Assembly: GCA_017475185.1 (NCBI GenBank)
Contig: JAFVGB010000007.1
Coordinates: forward strand, 1 to 8,130
Reading direction: 5' to 3'
DNA length: 8,130 nucleotides
Origin: Clostridia bacterium
Lineage (GTDB): Bacteria > Bacillota_A > Clostridia > TANB77 > CAG-508
The stretch's first letter is position 1. The number at the start of each line of letters is the position of its first letter. The position numbers and the translations under genes are program-made. Under the pieces are notes generated by a model. That model was not told where the DNA came from. It made no database searches and saw only the letters and a list, made by a program, of their open reading frames with translations. This document shows, in pieces, positions 1-7,370 of this stretch.

Positions 1-897
1 TTCTGCACCTAAAGTAGCTTGTGTGAATGTAATTGGAACATTACAATAAACAGTTGTACCTTTTCTTGTATAAATACTGTGTTTCTTAATTCTAACAACT
101 ATGTATAAATCTCCCTTAGCTCCTCCGCGGCTTCCTGGTTCACCTTCTCCTCTTAGGACTATTGATTGATCAGTATCAATACCAGCCGGAATTTTAACTT
201 TTATTTTAGCTAACTTTCTAACAGTACCTTTTCCTTTACAATTTTCACAAACTTCTTTTATAACTTTACCTGTACCATGACAAGCTGTACATGTTCTTGA
301 TGTTTGCATTTGGCCCAAAATAGTGTTTTGAACATATCTTTCTTGACCAGTTCCATTACATTTTGAACATGTTTCAGTTGTAGTACCAGGTTTAGCACCA
401 CTTCCAGAACATGTAGGACATGTTTCATCACGAGAAATAGTTATTTCTTTTTCAACACCCATAAATGCATCTTCAAAAGAAATATCTAAATTGTATCTTA
501 AATCAGCACCTTTGATTGGACCATTATTTCTTCTAGAACCACCTCTACCGGCTCCACCTCCGAAAATAGATGAGAAAATATCACCTAAATCAAAATCCTC
601 AAAACCACTAAAACCAGAAGTAGAATAAGAATAATAACCGCCACCTGGATTTCCTCCTCCAAAGCCTGCAGGTCCATCATGTCCAAATTGATCATACATA
701 CGTCTCTTTTGAGCGTCAGACAACACCTCATATGCTTCATTTACTTCTTTAAAATTCTTTTCAGCTTCTTCCTTATTATCTGGATTAGCATCAGGATGAT
801 ACTTCTTAGCTAACCTACGATAAGCCTTTTTAAGCTCTTCGTCAGTAGCAGTCTTACTTACTCCCAATACCTCATAATAATCTCTTTTCTGAGCCAT
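1..897 (-). CDS. dnaJ: Chaperone protein DnaJ (Hsp40), C-terminus beyond window edge
   Basis: DnaJ is the cytosolic co-chaperone that delivers unfolded clients to DnaK and stimulates its ATPase. The frame is open from the ATG at 897 to the left edge (299 residues; about 70-80 more expected). Seen in order: a J domain (residues 1-70) with the HPD triad at 34-36; a Gly/Phe-rich linker (about 70-118) containing a DIF motif at 106-108; a zinc-finger domain with four CxxCxGxG repeats at 160-167, 177-184, 203-210 and 217-224; and the start of the C-terminal substrate-binding domain. All eight zinc cysteines are present, so this is a full type I DnaJ. AGGAAG lies six bases before the ATG. It is the last visible gene of the hrcA operon, 57 bases after dnaK, and is presumably HrcA-controlled with it. 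Confidence 0.97.
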   Translation of the reverse strand, partial: MAQKRDYYEVLGVSKTATDEELKKAYRRLAKKYHPDANPDNKEEAEKNFKEVNEAYEVLSDAQKRRMYDQFGHDGPAGFGGGNPGGGYYSYSTSGFSGFEDFDLGDIFSSIFGGGAGRGGSRRNNGPIKGADLRYNLDISFEDAFMGVEKEITISRDETCPTCSGSGAKPGTTTETCSKCNGTGQERYVQNTILGQMQTSRTCTACHGTGKVIKEVCENCKGKGTVRKLAKIKVKIPAGIDTDQSIVLRGEGEPGSRGGAKGDLYIVVRIKKHSIYTRKGTTVYCNVPITFTQATLGAE

Positions 898-926
898 GTT
901 TTTCTTCCTTTCTTACTATAAACATG

Positions 927-945
927 AGGCGGCAAATTGCCGCCT
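927..945 (-). other. Intercistronic hairpin between dnaK and dnaJ
   Basis: AGGCGGC (927-933) and GCCGCCT (939-945) form a perfect 7-bp GC-rich stem with a 5-nt loop, extendable inward by two weak pairs. It lies 9 bases after the dnaK stop codon and is unusually GC-rich for this region. No T-run follows on the minus strand, so it does not look like a complete intrinsic terminator. A role as mRNA stabiliser, processing site or weak attenuator that sets the DnaK:DnaJ ratio is inference. Confidence 0.55.
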
Positions 946-954
946 TCTTAAAAA

Positions 955-2820
<1,866 letters not shown>

Positions 2821-2824
2821 TTAA

Positions 2825-2900
2825 ATTTTGCCAACAGGGACGGTTCCTTTTGGCATTTTTTTTTTGAATTGCCAAAAGGAACCGTCCCTATTGGCAAAAT
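2825..2900 (-). repeat. 31-bp inverted repeat (GGGACGGTTCC element) between grpE and dnaK
   Basis: Arms 2825-2855 and 2870-2900 are reverse complements over 31 bases, with one difference (C2835 opposite A2890) and a 14-base A/T loop. The core is GGGACGGTTCC, and the ends are ATTTTGCCAA / TTGGCAAAAT. In RNA of the operon (minus) strand the one difference becomes a G-U pair, so the stem is unbroken; in plus-strand RNA it is a C-A mismatch. It starts one base after the grpE stop codon and ends four bases before the dnaK Shine-Dalgarno. It has the look of a small non-autonomous mobile or REP-like element. I recall GGGGACGGT-type palindromes being common in clostridial genomes, sometimes near IS200-like transposases, but this was not checked. 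The A-rich loop side does not give a terminator T-run in mRNA. Confidence 0.85.
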
Positions 2901-2901
2901 C

Positions 2902-3417
2902 TTAATTAGCAACAACTACTAATGAATGTCTAATAACTTTATCTCCAATTTTATAACCTTTTCTGTATTCTTCCTTAATTTCTTGGCTTCCTAGTTCAGG
3001 ATCATCAACAGTGCTTACTGCTTCATGTAATTCTGGATCAAAAGTTTTTCCAACTGCTTCAATTTCGTTAATTCCGTTTGATTTTAAAACATCTTTAAAT
3101 TGTTTCAAAACAAGTTCAACACCTATTTTGTAATTATTATCTTCAGTTTTTACACTGACTGCTTTTTCTAAATTATCAATAACTGGTAATAAAGAAATTG
3201 CAATATCAGATACTAAGGTATTATATAAACCTTCTCTTTCTTTTGCGCTTCTCTTTTTGAAGTTATCAAATTCAGCCATTAATCTTTTTATTCTGTCTTC
3301 TTTTTCATCAATTTCAGCTTTTTGAGATTCTAGTTTTTCTTTTAAACTATTTAATAGCTCTGCACTAACTCCATCTTTTTCTTCATGTTCCATGTATTCT
3401 TCTAAATTTTCTGCCAT
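2902..3417 (-). CDS. grpE: Nucleotide exchange factor GrpE
   Basis: GrpE is the dimeric cytosolic factor that releases ADP from DnaK and so resets the chaperone cycle. The chosen ATG at 3417 gives 171 residues. Seen: a long charged coiled-coil helix (about 18-65) with MAEFDNFKKR at 47-56, the four-helix dimer region with LLPVIDNLEKAV (76-87), and the C-terminal beta domain carrying the family signature FDPELHEAVSTV (126-137) and GYKIGDKVIRHSLVVV (154-169). The usual Pro after VIR/VLR is His here. Start choice: GGAGGG at 3428-3433 is ten bases before this ATG, whereas an in-frame ATG at 3435 would overlap hrcA and lies directly on that ribosome site. The gene begins one base after the hrcA stop, indicating translational coupling. 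Confidence 0.97.
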   Translation of the reverse strand: MAENLEEYMEHEEKDGVSAELLNSLKEKLESQKAEIDEKEDRIKRLMAEFDNFKKRSAKEREGLYNTLVSDIAISLLPVIDNLEKAVSVKTEDNNYKIGVELVLKQFKDVLKSNGINEIEAVGKTFDPELHEAVSTVDDPELGSQEIKEEYRKGYKIGDKVIRHSLVVVAN

Positions 3418-3418
3418 T

Positions 3419-4432
3419 CTATTGCTTCCCTCCATTTCCCATTAAACCTTTTATATATTTCATAACAGAAATGACTTTTGAATAATCCATTCTTTTTGGT
3501 CCTATAATTCCAATAGTTCCCATTTCTTTGTCATTTATTTTCTGTTTAAAAGTAATAACACTGAAATCTTTTAATCCATCTTCGTCATTATCATCACCAA
3601 TGTAAACATTTATATCATCTGCAAATTCTGAATTAAGTAAATCTACAACTAAATCTCGCTTATCTAGAATATTTAGAAAATTCTTTGCCATCTGTACGTC
3701 CTGAAATTCAGGTTGTTCAAATACTTTATTTGTTCCTTCGTAATAAATTTTTTCCTCTTCTTCAATTACTTTATTGATTTGATCAATTATTGTTTTAATA
3801 ACTTCAATACTATAATTTAATTCTGAAAAAATGTATTCTTCTAATGGTTTGTCAATTTTTTCAAAAGGCTTTCCCTTCAATTTAGCGTTAAAAATATAAT
3901 TTAAATTTTGAACCTGATCATCTCTTATATCTTCATCAAACTTAATTATTGCCTCTTTTACTAAACCACCATCTGTAACAATTACACACATAAGCATTCT
4001 AGTTCCAAGTAAAACAAACTTCATTTCTTCGATTAATTGATCTGTTCCTCTTGGTCCAATTGCAACTGTTGTATAATGTGTTATTTCTGATAAAGTATTT
4101 GTTGTTATTTTTGTTAATTCTTCAATTTCATTAACTTTTATTTCTAATTTGTCTTTAATATATTTGGTTTCCTCTAAAGATAGATTTTGTTCTTTTAACA
4201 ATTCATCAACATATAACCTATATCCTTTTGCCGACGGTACTCTACCACTTGATGTATGAACTTTATCAAGATAACCTTCTTTCTCAAGTTCCGCCATCTC
4301 ATTTCTGATTGTAGCACTACTAAAATCAATTCCGTGTTTTTGTGAAATTGCACCAGAGCTTACTGGTTCAGCTGTATCTACATATTCATCTACTATAGCT
4401 TGTAATATTCGTTTTTTTCTATCGTTTAGCAA
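3419..4432 (-). CDS. hrcA: Heat-inducible transcription repressor HrcA
   Basis: HrcA is the dimeric repressor that binds CIRCE inverted repeats and shuts off its own operon. In known systems its activity depends on GroEL. With a TTG start at 4432 it has 337 residues, normal for the family. Seen: N-terminal winged-helix domain (about 1-75) with the recognition segment SSATIRNEMAELE (38-50) and the family block HTSSGRVPS (59-67) followed by KGYRLYVDELL; a central dimerisation/GAF-like region; and the C-terminal block GTIGIIGPKRMDYSKV (305-320). Start choice: AGAGGTGA at 4438-4445 is a good Shine-Dalgarno with GAGG eight bases before TTG, and the product then begins MLNDRKKRILQAI like other HrcA proteins. 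The longer GTG start at 4441 lies inside that Shine-Dalgarno. A leader of about 125 bases precedes it. Confidence 0.96.
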   Translation of the reverse strand: MLNDRKKRILQAIVDEYVDTAEPVSSGAISQKHGIDFSSATIRNEMAELEKEGYLDKVHTSSGRVPSAKGYRLYVDELLKEQNLSLEETKYIKDKLEIKVNEIEELTKITTNTLSEITHYTTVAIGPRGTDQLIEEMKFVLLGTRMLMCVIVTDGGLVKEAIIKFDEDIRDDQVQNLNYIFNAKLKGKPFEKIDKPLEEYIFSELNYSIEVIKTIIDQINKVIEEEEKIYYEGTNKVFEQPEFQDVQMAKNFLNILDKRDLVVDLLNSEFADDINVYIGDDNDEDGLKDFSVITFKQKINDKEMGTIGIIGPKRMDYSKVISVMKYIKGLMGNGGKQ

Positions 4433-4526
4433 ATCTTTCACCTCTTTTTTAGTGAATTTTTTTATAATATAAATCTTATTATATTATCTTTATTGCTTTA
4501 TTTTTTATGTATATTTTTTTTGTCTA

Positions 4527-4564
4527 AAATAAAAAAATTAGCAATCTTTTATCAAGACTGCTAA
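4527..4564 (-). terminator. Possible intrinsic terminator coinciding with the inner CIRCE operator
   Basis: Read as minus-strand RNA, the arms TTAGCAGTC and GATTGCTAA of the operator at 4538-4564 form a 9-bp stem (one G-U pair) with a 9-nt loop. Seven Us (4537-4531), an A and four more Us follow. That is the shape of a weak Rho-independent terminator for RNA arriving from the small membrane-protein gene upstream. RNA starting at the predicted hrcA start (about 4559) would lack most of the first arm and could not form it. The dual role is inference. Confidence 0.4.
4538..4564 (-). promoter_or_regulatory. CIRCE-like HrcA operator, inner copy (over the hrcA transcription start)
   Basis: The CIRCE consensus is TTAGCACTC-N9-GAGTGCTAA. 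On the plus strand this site reads TTAGCAATC, nine bases, GACTGCTAA: 8 of 9 matches in each arm with the exact 27-bp geometry. It starts one base after the hrcA -10 box on the transcribed strand, so bound HrcA would cover the start site. Confidence 0.88.
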
Positions 4565-4565
4565 T

Positions 4566-4594
4566 ATCTTACACCCTATTTTAGCAAATGTCAA
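4566..4594 (-). promoter_or_regulatory. SigA-type promoter of the hrcA-grpE-dnaK-dnaJ operon
   Basis: On the minus strand, a perfect -35 TTGACA (4594-4589) is followed by a 17-bp spacer and a -10 TAAGAT (4571-4566). The start would fall near 4559. The -35 box is inside the outer CIRCE-like site and the -10 box abuts the inner one, as expected for an HrcA-repressed vegetative promoter. No other clear promoter was seen in the grpE, dnaK or dnaJ gaps. Confidence 0.82.
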
Positions 4595-4607
4595 GGTCTT
4601 TTGCTAA
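4581..4607 (-). promoter_or_regulatory. CIRCE-like operator, outer degenerate copy (over the hrcA -35 box)
   Basis: On the plus strand this site reads TTAGCAAAT, nine bases, TTTTGCTAA. The 27-bp geometry and the outer TTAGCA/TGCTAA are conserved, but the inner three bases of each arm differ from the CIRCE consensus at two and three positions. Its centre is 43 bp from that of the inner site, about four helical turns, so both could be bound on the same DNA face. It contains the -35 hexamer and the TAG stop of the small membrane-protein gene. Confidence 0.65.
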
Positions 4608-4738
4608 CTTTTTTCATTTTCTTTTTTCTTGTTTTTACGTTCTTTTTTGTCCTTTGCCACCATATGCAACATACAAGCAGCAAATGCAACAATGAACAAT
4701 CCATAGACACCAAGTAAAACGAATAAAAGTGTTTTCAT
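4604..4738 (-). CDS. Small single-pass membrane protein (44 aa), unrecognised
   Basis: I do not recognise a family. The ATG at 4738 opens a 44-residue frame: a hydrophobic helix at about residues 3-28 (LLFVLLGVYGLFIVAFAA core, then CMLHMV), followed by a strongly basic, Lys-rich tail (KDKKERKNKKK). By the positive-inside rule the tail should be cytoplasmic. Support for a real gene: AAGGGA nine bases before the ATG, a near-consensus promoter at 4795-4824 directed only at it, and a coding-like membrane-plus-tail composition. Two in-frame ATGs lie upstream (4748 and 4757), but the Shine-Dalgarno fits 4738 best. Its TAG stop (4606-4604) lies inside the outer HrcA operator, so the gene's end and the heat-shock promoter are interleaved. 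A role in envelope stress or in stabilising a membrane partner is speculation. Confidence 0.68.
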   Translation of the reverse strand: MKTLLFVLLGVYGLFIVAFAACMLHMVAKDKKERKNKKKENEKS

Positions 4739-4794
4739 AAAATTCATTCCCTTCATAAATTATTAATTAGGACCTCTGACTTATGGGTACATAT

Positions 4795-4824
4795 ATTATA
4801 TAACATTTTTACCCTAAATATCAA
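4795..4824 (-). promoter_or_regulatory. SigA-type promoter for the 44-aa membrane protein gene
   Basis: On the minus strand, -35 TTGATA (4824-4819), an 18-bp spacer and a perfect -10 TATAAT (4800-4795). The -35 box lies just after the hemW stop codon. The start would be near 4788, leaving a leader of about 50 bases that contains the ribosome site AAGGGA. Confidence 0.68.
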
Positions 4825-4827
4825 TAG

Positions 4828-6009
4828 CTATACAAATTCTATCCACACAATATTTGCTAAATCTAAACCTTTATCTGTTAATTTAATATTATCTTCTGAA
4901 ATTTCTATCAAATCTTCTGAAATTAATTTATTTAATTGATTTCTAAATACATATATTGGATTTTCAACAAACTTATTTTTAAAATTGCTTATTTTAACGC
5001 CTTCAATTTTTCTAAGACCTATTAACATATATTCTTTCATCATTTGTGCTTTATCTTGCTTTTCATGGAAAATCACATTATAAATAGAAGCATCATTTTT
5101 TATATTATCTATATATTGTTTTAAATTATCAATGTTGGAATATCTAATTCCATCATAATATGAATGTGCTGAAAGACCAAAACCAAAATAATCATGTTGA
5201 TTCCAGCAATTCATATTATGTTTTGACTCAAAATTTGGTTTTGAGAAATTAGATATTTCATAATGTTTATATCCATTTTGCTCTAATACTTTTTTTACAA
5301 TCCAATACATTTTTCTTTCTGTTTCTTCATCTGGTAATTGCAAAACCTCATCTTCAATCAAATTGAACATTTTTGTATTTTCCTCTACAATTAAAGAATA
5401 TACTGAAATATGCTCTGGAGATTTTTTTATAATTAAATTCAAAGATTCTTGAACATCTTCAACTGATTGTTTGGGTAAACCAATCATCAGGTCTACATTT
5501 ATGTTTTTAAAACCTATATCTCTTGCCATTTCATAAACTAGCTCAAATTCATTATATGTATGGATTCTTCCCAGCATTTTTAATAAATTATCATTTGTTG
5601 ATTGAAGACCTATACTTAACCTATTTATACCTATATCAAAATATTTTTTTAATTTATTTTTATCAACTGTTCCTGGATTAACTTCAATTGTTATTTCCGC
5701 ATCTTTCGAAACTTTGTAAAGTTCATATATTTTATCCAGAACTCTTTCAATATATGTCGCTGGAACAATTGAAGGTGTTCCACCTCCTATATATATTGTA
5801 TCAATTTCAATATTTTCTATTTCTTCATTACTTTCCGAATTATTATTTAAGTTATTTTTACATGATTCTGTAATTTCTTTTGTTAAACATTCAAAATAAT
5901 CATCCATTTTGTTTTCCATACATTCAAAAGATGTAAAATCGCAATAATTACATTTATGTTTACAAAACGGTATATGGACATAAATTCCTATTTTTTTCAA
6001 TTTATTCAA
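4828..6009 (-). CDS. hemW: HemW family radical SAM protein (heme chaperone / HemN-like)
   Basis: HemW proteins are radical-SAM relatives of coproporphyrinogen dehydrogenase HemN. Characterised members bind heme and pass it to apoproteins rather than oxidising coproporphyrinogen. The frame gives up to 393 residues. Seen: HIPFCKHKCNYCDF (12-25), whose Cys16, Cys20 and Cys23 are the CxxxCxxC ligands of the 4Fe-4S cluster; the SAM-binding GGGTPS (75-80); IEVNPGT (108-114); LSIGLQS (131-137); the HemW-type HNMNCW (264-269; usually HNxxYW); and a HemN_C-like C-terminal domain (about 320-385). Residues 50-70 are Asn/Glu/Ser-rich. Start: TTG at 6009 overlaps the whiA TGA stop by four bases, but a second in-frame TTG at 6000 has AAAGG (6011-6015) ten bases upstream and yields MKKIGIYVHIPFC, so 390 residues is equally possible. 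HemW commonly sits just before hrcA in Firmicutes. Confidence 0.94.
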   Translation of the reverse strand: MNKLKKIGIYVHIPFCKHKCNYCDFTSFECMENKMDDYFECLTKEITESCKNNLNNNSESNEEIENIEIDTIYIGGGTPSIVPATYIERVLDKIYELYKVSKDAEITIEVNPGTVDKNKLKKYFDIGINRLSIGLQSTNDNLLKMLGRIHTYNEFELVYEMARDIGFKNINVDLMIGLPKQSVEDVQESLNLIIKKSPEHISVYSLIVEENTKMFNLIEDEVLQLPDEETERKMYWIVKKVLEQNGYKHYEISNFSKPNFESKHNMNCWNQHDYFGFGLSAHSYYDGIRYSNIDNLKQYIDNIKNDASIYNVIFHEKQDKAQMMKEYMLIGLRKIEGVKISNFKNKFVENPIYVFRNQLNKLISEDLIEISEDNIKLTDKGLDLANIVWIEFV

Positions 6010-6887
6010 ACCTTTCTTAATTCATCAGCAAAATTGCTAATAACTTTTAATCTATAATTTACACCTGACTTTCCTATTGGATTACTAAGCATTTTGCCTA
6101 ACTCAACTAATGAAATTTCTGGATTTTCAAGTCTTAAGTTAGCAACTTCTTGCACATTTTCAGGTAATTCATTAAATCTCTTCATTTTTTTTATAAATTT
6201 TATATCTTCAATTTGCTTTAATGCAGCATTTATTGTTTTATTTAAATTAGCAGTTTCACAGTTTACCAATCTATTTACATTATTTCTCATATCTCTTATA
6301 ACACGTATCTCCTCAAATTTTAAAACTGATGAATTTGCTCCAATAAACGCCATGAATTTTGATATTTCTTCTCCATCTTTAAAATACAAAGTATTATTTA
6401 TTTTTTTTACTTTAATATCATATTTTCTTAAAATTTTAATAACATAATCCACATTTTCTTCACAACTATATATAATTTCTAGATGATATATTTTTTCTGG
6501 ATTATTTATTGAACCACTTCCCAAAAAACTACCTCTTACCAAAGCTTTTTCAAGAATTTCATTATTACAAAACTCATCTATATTATTATTTACAGTTATA
6601 TATGAATCCGTATAGTCAATTTCATCTAAATCTATCCACTGTTTTACATTTATAGAAAATACCTTTCCTTGAATATCTATTTCATACTTAGAAATATTAA
6701 CATTATTTAATAACTTTCCAAACCTATTAATATTATATTCACTTTCAGTAGAATACTTTATCTTTCCTTTTTTTATATTAATATTATTAGTAATTAAATA
6801 TCCAATCAATTCAGCTTTTACAACATCCTTATTTGCTAAATTACCTAATTTACTCAATTCCTCTTTTATACTTTTAGAAAAAGACAT
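6006..6887 (-). CDS. whiA: WhiA, LAGLIDADG-fold plus HTH DNA-binding protein
   Basis: WhiA is a Gram-positive DNA-binding protein derived from a homing-endonuclease fold. It is a sporulation regulator in Streptomyces and affects cell division and chromosome segregation in Bacillus. The product is 293 residues, slightly short for the family. Seen: N-terminal SFSKSIKEEL (2-11); the degenerate LAGLIDADG-type segment ALVRGSFLGSGSINNPEKIYHLEI (115-138); the strongly conserved block FEEIRVIRDMRN...NRLVNCETANLNKT (191-218); and a C-terminal helix-turn-helix with RLENPEISLVELG (252-264) and KSGVNYRLKVI (273-283). The ATG at 6887 has GGTGA four bases upstream and a promoter at 6922-6950. In many Firmicutes whiA follows rapZ and yvcK; here it starts a transcription unit and overlaps hemW, which looks lineage-specific. 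Confidence 0.95.
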   Translation of the reverse strand: MSFSKSIKEELSKLGNLANKDVVKAELIGYLITNNINIKKGKIKYSTESEYNINRFGKLLNNVNISKYEIDIQGKVFSINVKQWIDLDEIDYTDSYITVNNNIDEFCNNEILEKALVRGSFLGSGSINNPEKIYHLEIIYSCEENVDYVIKILRKYDIKVKKINNTLYFKDGEEISKFMAFIGANSSVLKFEEIRVIRDMRNNVNRLVNCETANLNKTINAALKQIEDIKFIKKMKRFNELPENVQEVANLRLENPEISLVELGKMLSNPIGKSGVNYRLKVISNFADELRKV

Positions 6888-6921
6888 TTATTCACCAACT
6901 TTCTACAATTATATTATGATA

Positions 6922-6950
6922 ATATTATTCTATTTTATGTAAAATGTCAA
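6922..6950 (-). promoter_or_regulatory. SigA-type promoter for whiA-hemW
   Basis: On the minus strand, a perfect -35 TTGACA (6950-6945), a 17-bp spacer and a -10 TAATAT (6927-6922). The start would be near 6915, about 28 bases before the whiA ATG. The region is extremely A/T-rich, so alternative -10 placements nearby are possible. Confidence 0.65.
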
Positions 6951-7001
6951 TTATTGTAAAATAATAAAATAATTTTTACATAAAAATTCCAAAAATTACT
7001 A

Positions 7002-7030
7002 TTGCTATTTTAAAAATGATATGGTAATAT
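7002..7030 (+). promoter_or_regulatory. Candidate promoter for the 6S-like RNA
   Basis: TTGCTA (7002-7007), a 17-bp spacer, then TAATAT (7025-7030). The predicted start (about 7037) lies some 18 bases before the structured RNA. A second -10-like sequence, GATAAT at 7038-7043, would place the start nearer 7050 but lacks a good -35. It is divergent from the whiA promoter about 50 bp away. Confidence 0.42.
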
Positions 7031-7054
7031 ATATTTAGATAATAAATATGTATT

Positions 7055-7238
7055 TTCCCTGCGTAGTGCGTGTAGCTTGGAATTTTAGAACCAACAAACG
7101 ATAAACGGGAGTCCGCCTTTGGATGTGGCGTGTATGCTTGCATTTATGTAAGAAACCCATGAGCATTCAACAAGACACCCACCTGTGAAAGCAGGTCCTT
7201 AAAATTTCACTTGGACTTACGGCTAATGTGGGGTTTTT
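7055..7238 (+). ncRNA. ssrS: 6S RNA (RNA polymerase-binding regulatory RNA), probable
   Basis: 6S RNA mimics an open promoter, holds the SigA-type holoenzyme in stationary phase and is released by short product-RNA synthesis. The roughly 180-nt length and fold fit. The 5' end CCCTGCGT (7057-7064) pairs with ATGTGGGG (7226-7233). GGAATTTT (7079-7086) pairs with AAAATTTC (7201-7208). These enclose a large unpaired middle (about 7087-7120 and 7183-7200), beyond which GTGG/GTGT (7125-7133) pairs with ACACCCAC (7175-7182), ATGC pairs with GCAT, and a small hairpin forms at 7137-7152. I associate ACAAGACACCC with Gram-positive 6S RNAs from memory. The closing stem is followed by TTTTTATTTTT, a plausible terminator. 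There is no coding potential. Start and end are approximate, and the family call rests on fold and recollection, not on a covariance-model search. Confidence 0.75.
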
Positions 7239-7240
7239 AT

Positions 7241-7303
7241 TTTTGAAACATTTGGGGACGGTCTTGTTTTGTTTCACTTTTGAAACATTGAGGGGACGGT
7301 CTT
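7241..7303 (+). repeat. Tandem GAAACA / GGGGACGGTCTT repeat (two copies)
   Basis: Copy A (7241-7265) and copy B (7278-7303) both read TTTTGAAACAT, a short variable stretch, then GGGGACGGTCTT; they differ by one inserted base and one change. TGAAACA (7244-7250) is the reverse complement of TGTTTCA (7270-7276), so the GGGGACGGTC core of copy A sits in a hairpin loop. The GGGACGGT core is shared with the inverted repeat between grpE and dnaK, suggesting one dispersed repeat family. No transposase is present in the window. Confidence 0.75.
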
Positions 7304-7313
7304 AATTTAAATT

Positions 7314-7349
7314 ATTGGACGAAGAGAATATAAATTTTCTTCGTCCAAT
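7314..7349 (+). other. 16-bp hairpin just upstream of the prmC ribosome site
   Basis: The arms 7314-7329 and 7334-7349 pair over 16 positions around a 4-nt loop. The single difference is a G-U pair in plus-strand RNA. The stem ends five bases before AAGGAG (7355-7360), the Shine-Dalgarno of prmC. No T-run follows it on either strand, so it is not a clear terminator. It could be an mRNA 5' structure or a decayed repeat element. Confidence 0.6.
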
Positions 7350-7370
7350 ATCAAAAGGAGCAATATTTAT

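Noticed and set aside
3418..3435. Longer GrpE beginning at the ATG at 3435
   Set aside because: That ATG directly abuts the GGAGGG ribosome site and overlaps the end of hrcA; the ATG at 3417 is correctly spaced from GGAGGG and follows the hrcA stop by one base.
4739..4827. GGGTA...TACCC inverted repeat after hemW as a terminator
   Set aside because: The stem is only five pairs with a loop of about 20 bases and no T-run; the sequence is better explained as the promoter of the small gene.
5688..5873. 61-codon open frame on the plus strand
   Set aside because: It is antisense to hemW across the GGGTPS region; no independent support.
6094..6447. 117-codon open frame on the plus strand, Phe/Ile-rich and looking membrane-like
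   Set aside because: It lies antisense to the conserved WhiA C-terminal half; the hydrophobic look comes from reading Lys/Asn/Glu codons backwards.
7241..7303. CRISPR array
   Set aside because: Only two imperfect copies with a 12-base separation and no spacer-repeat periodicity.
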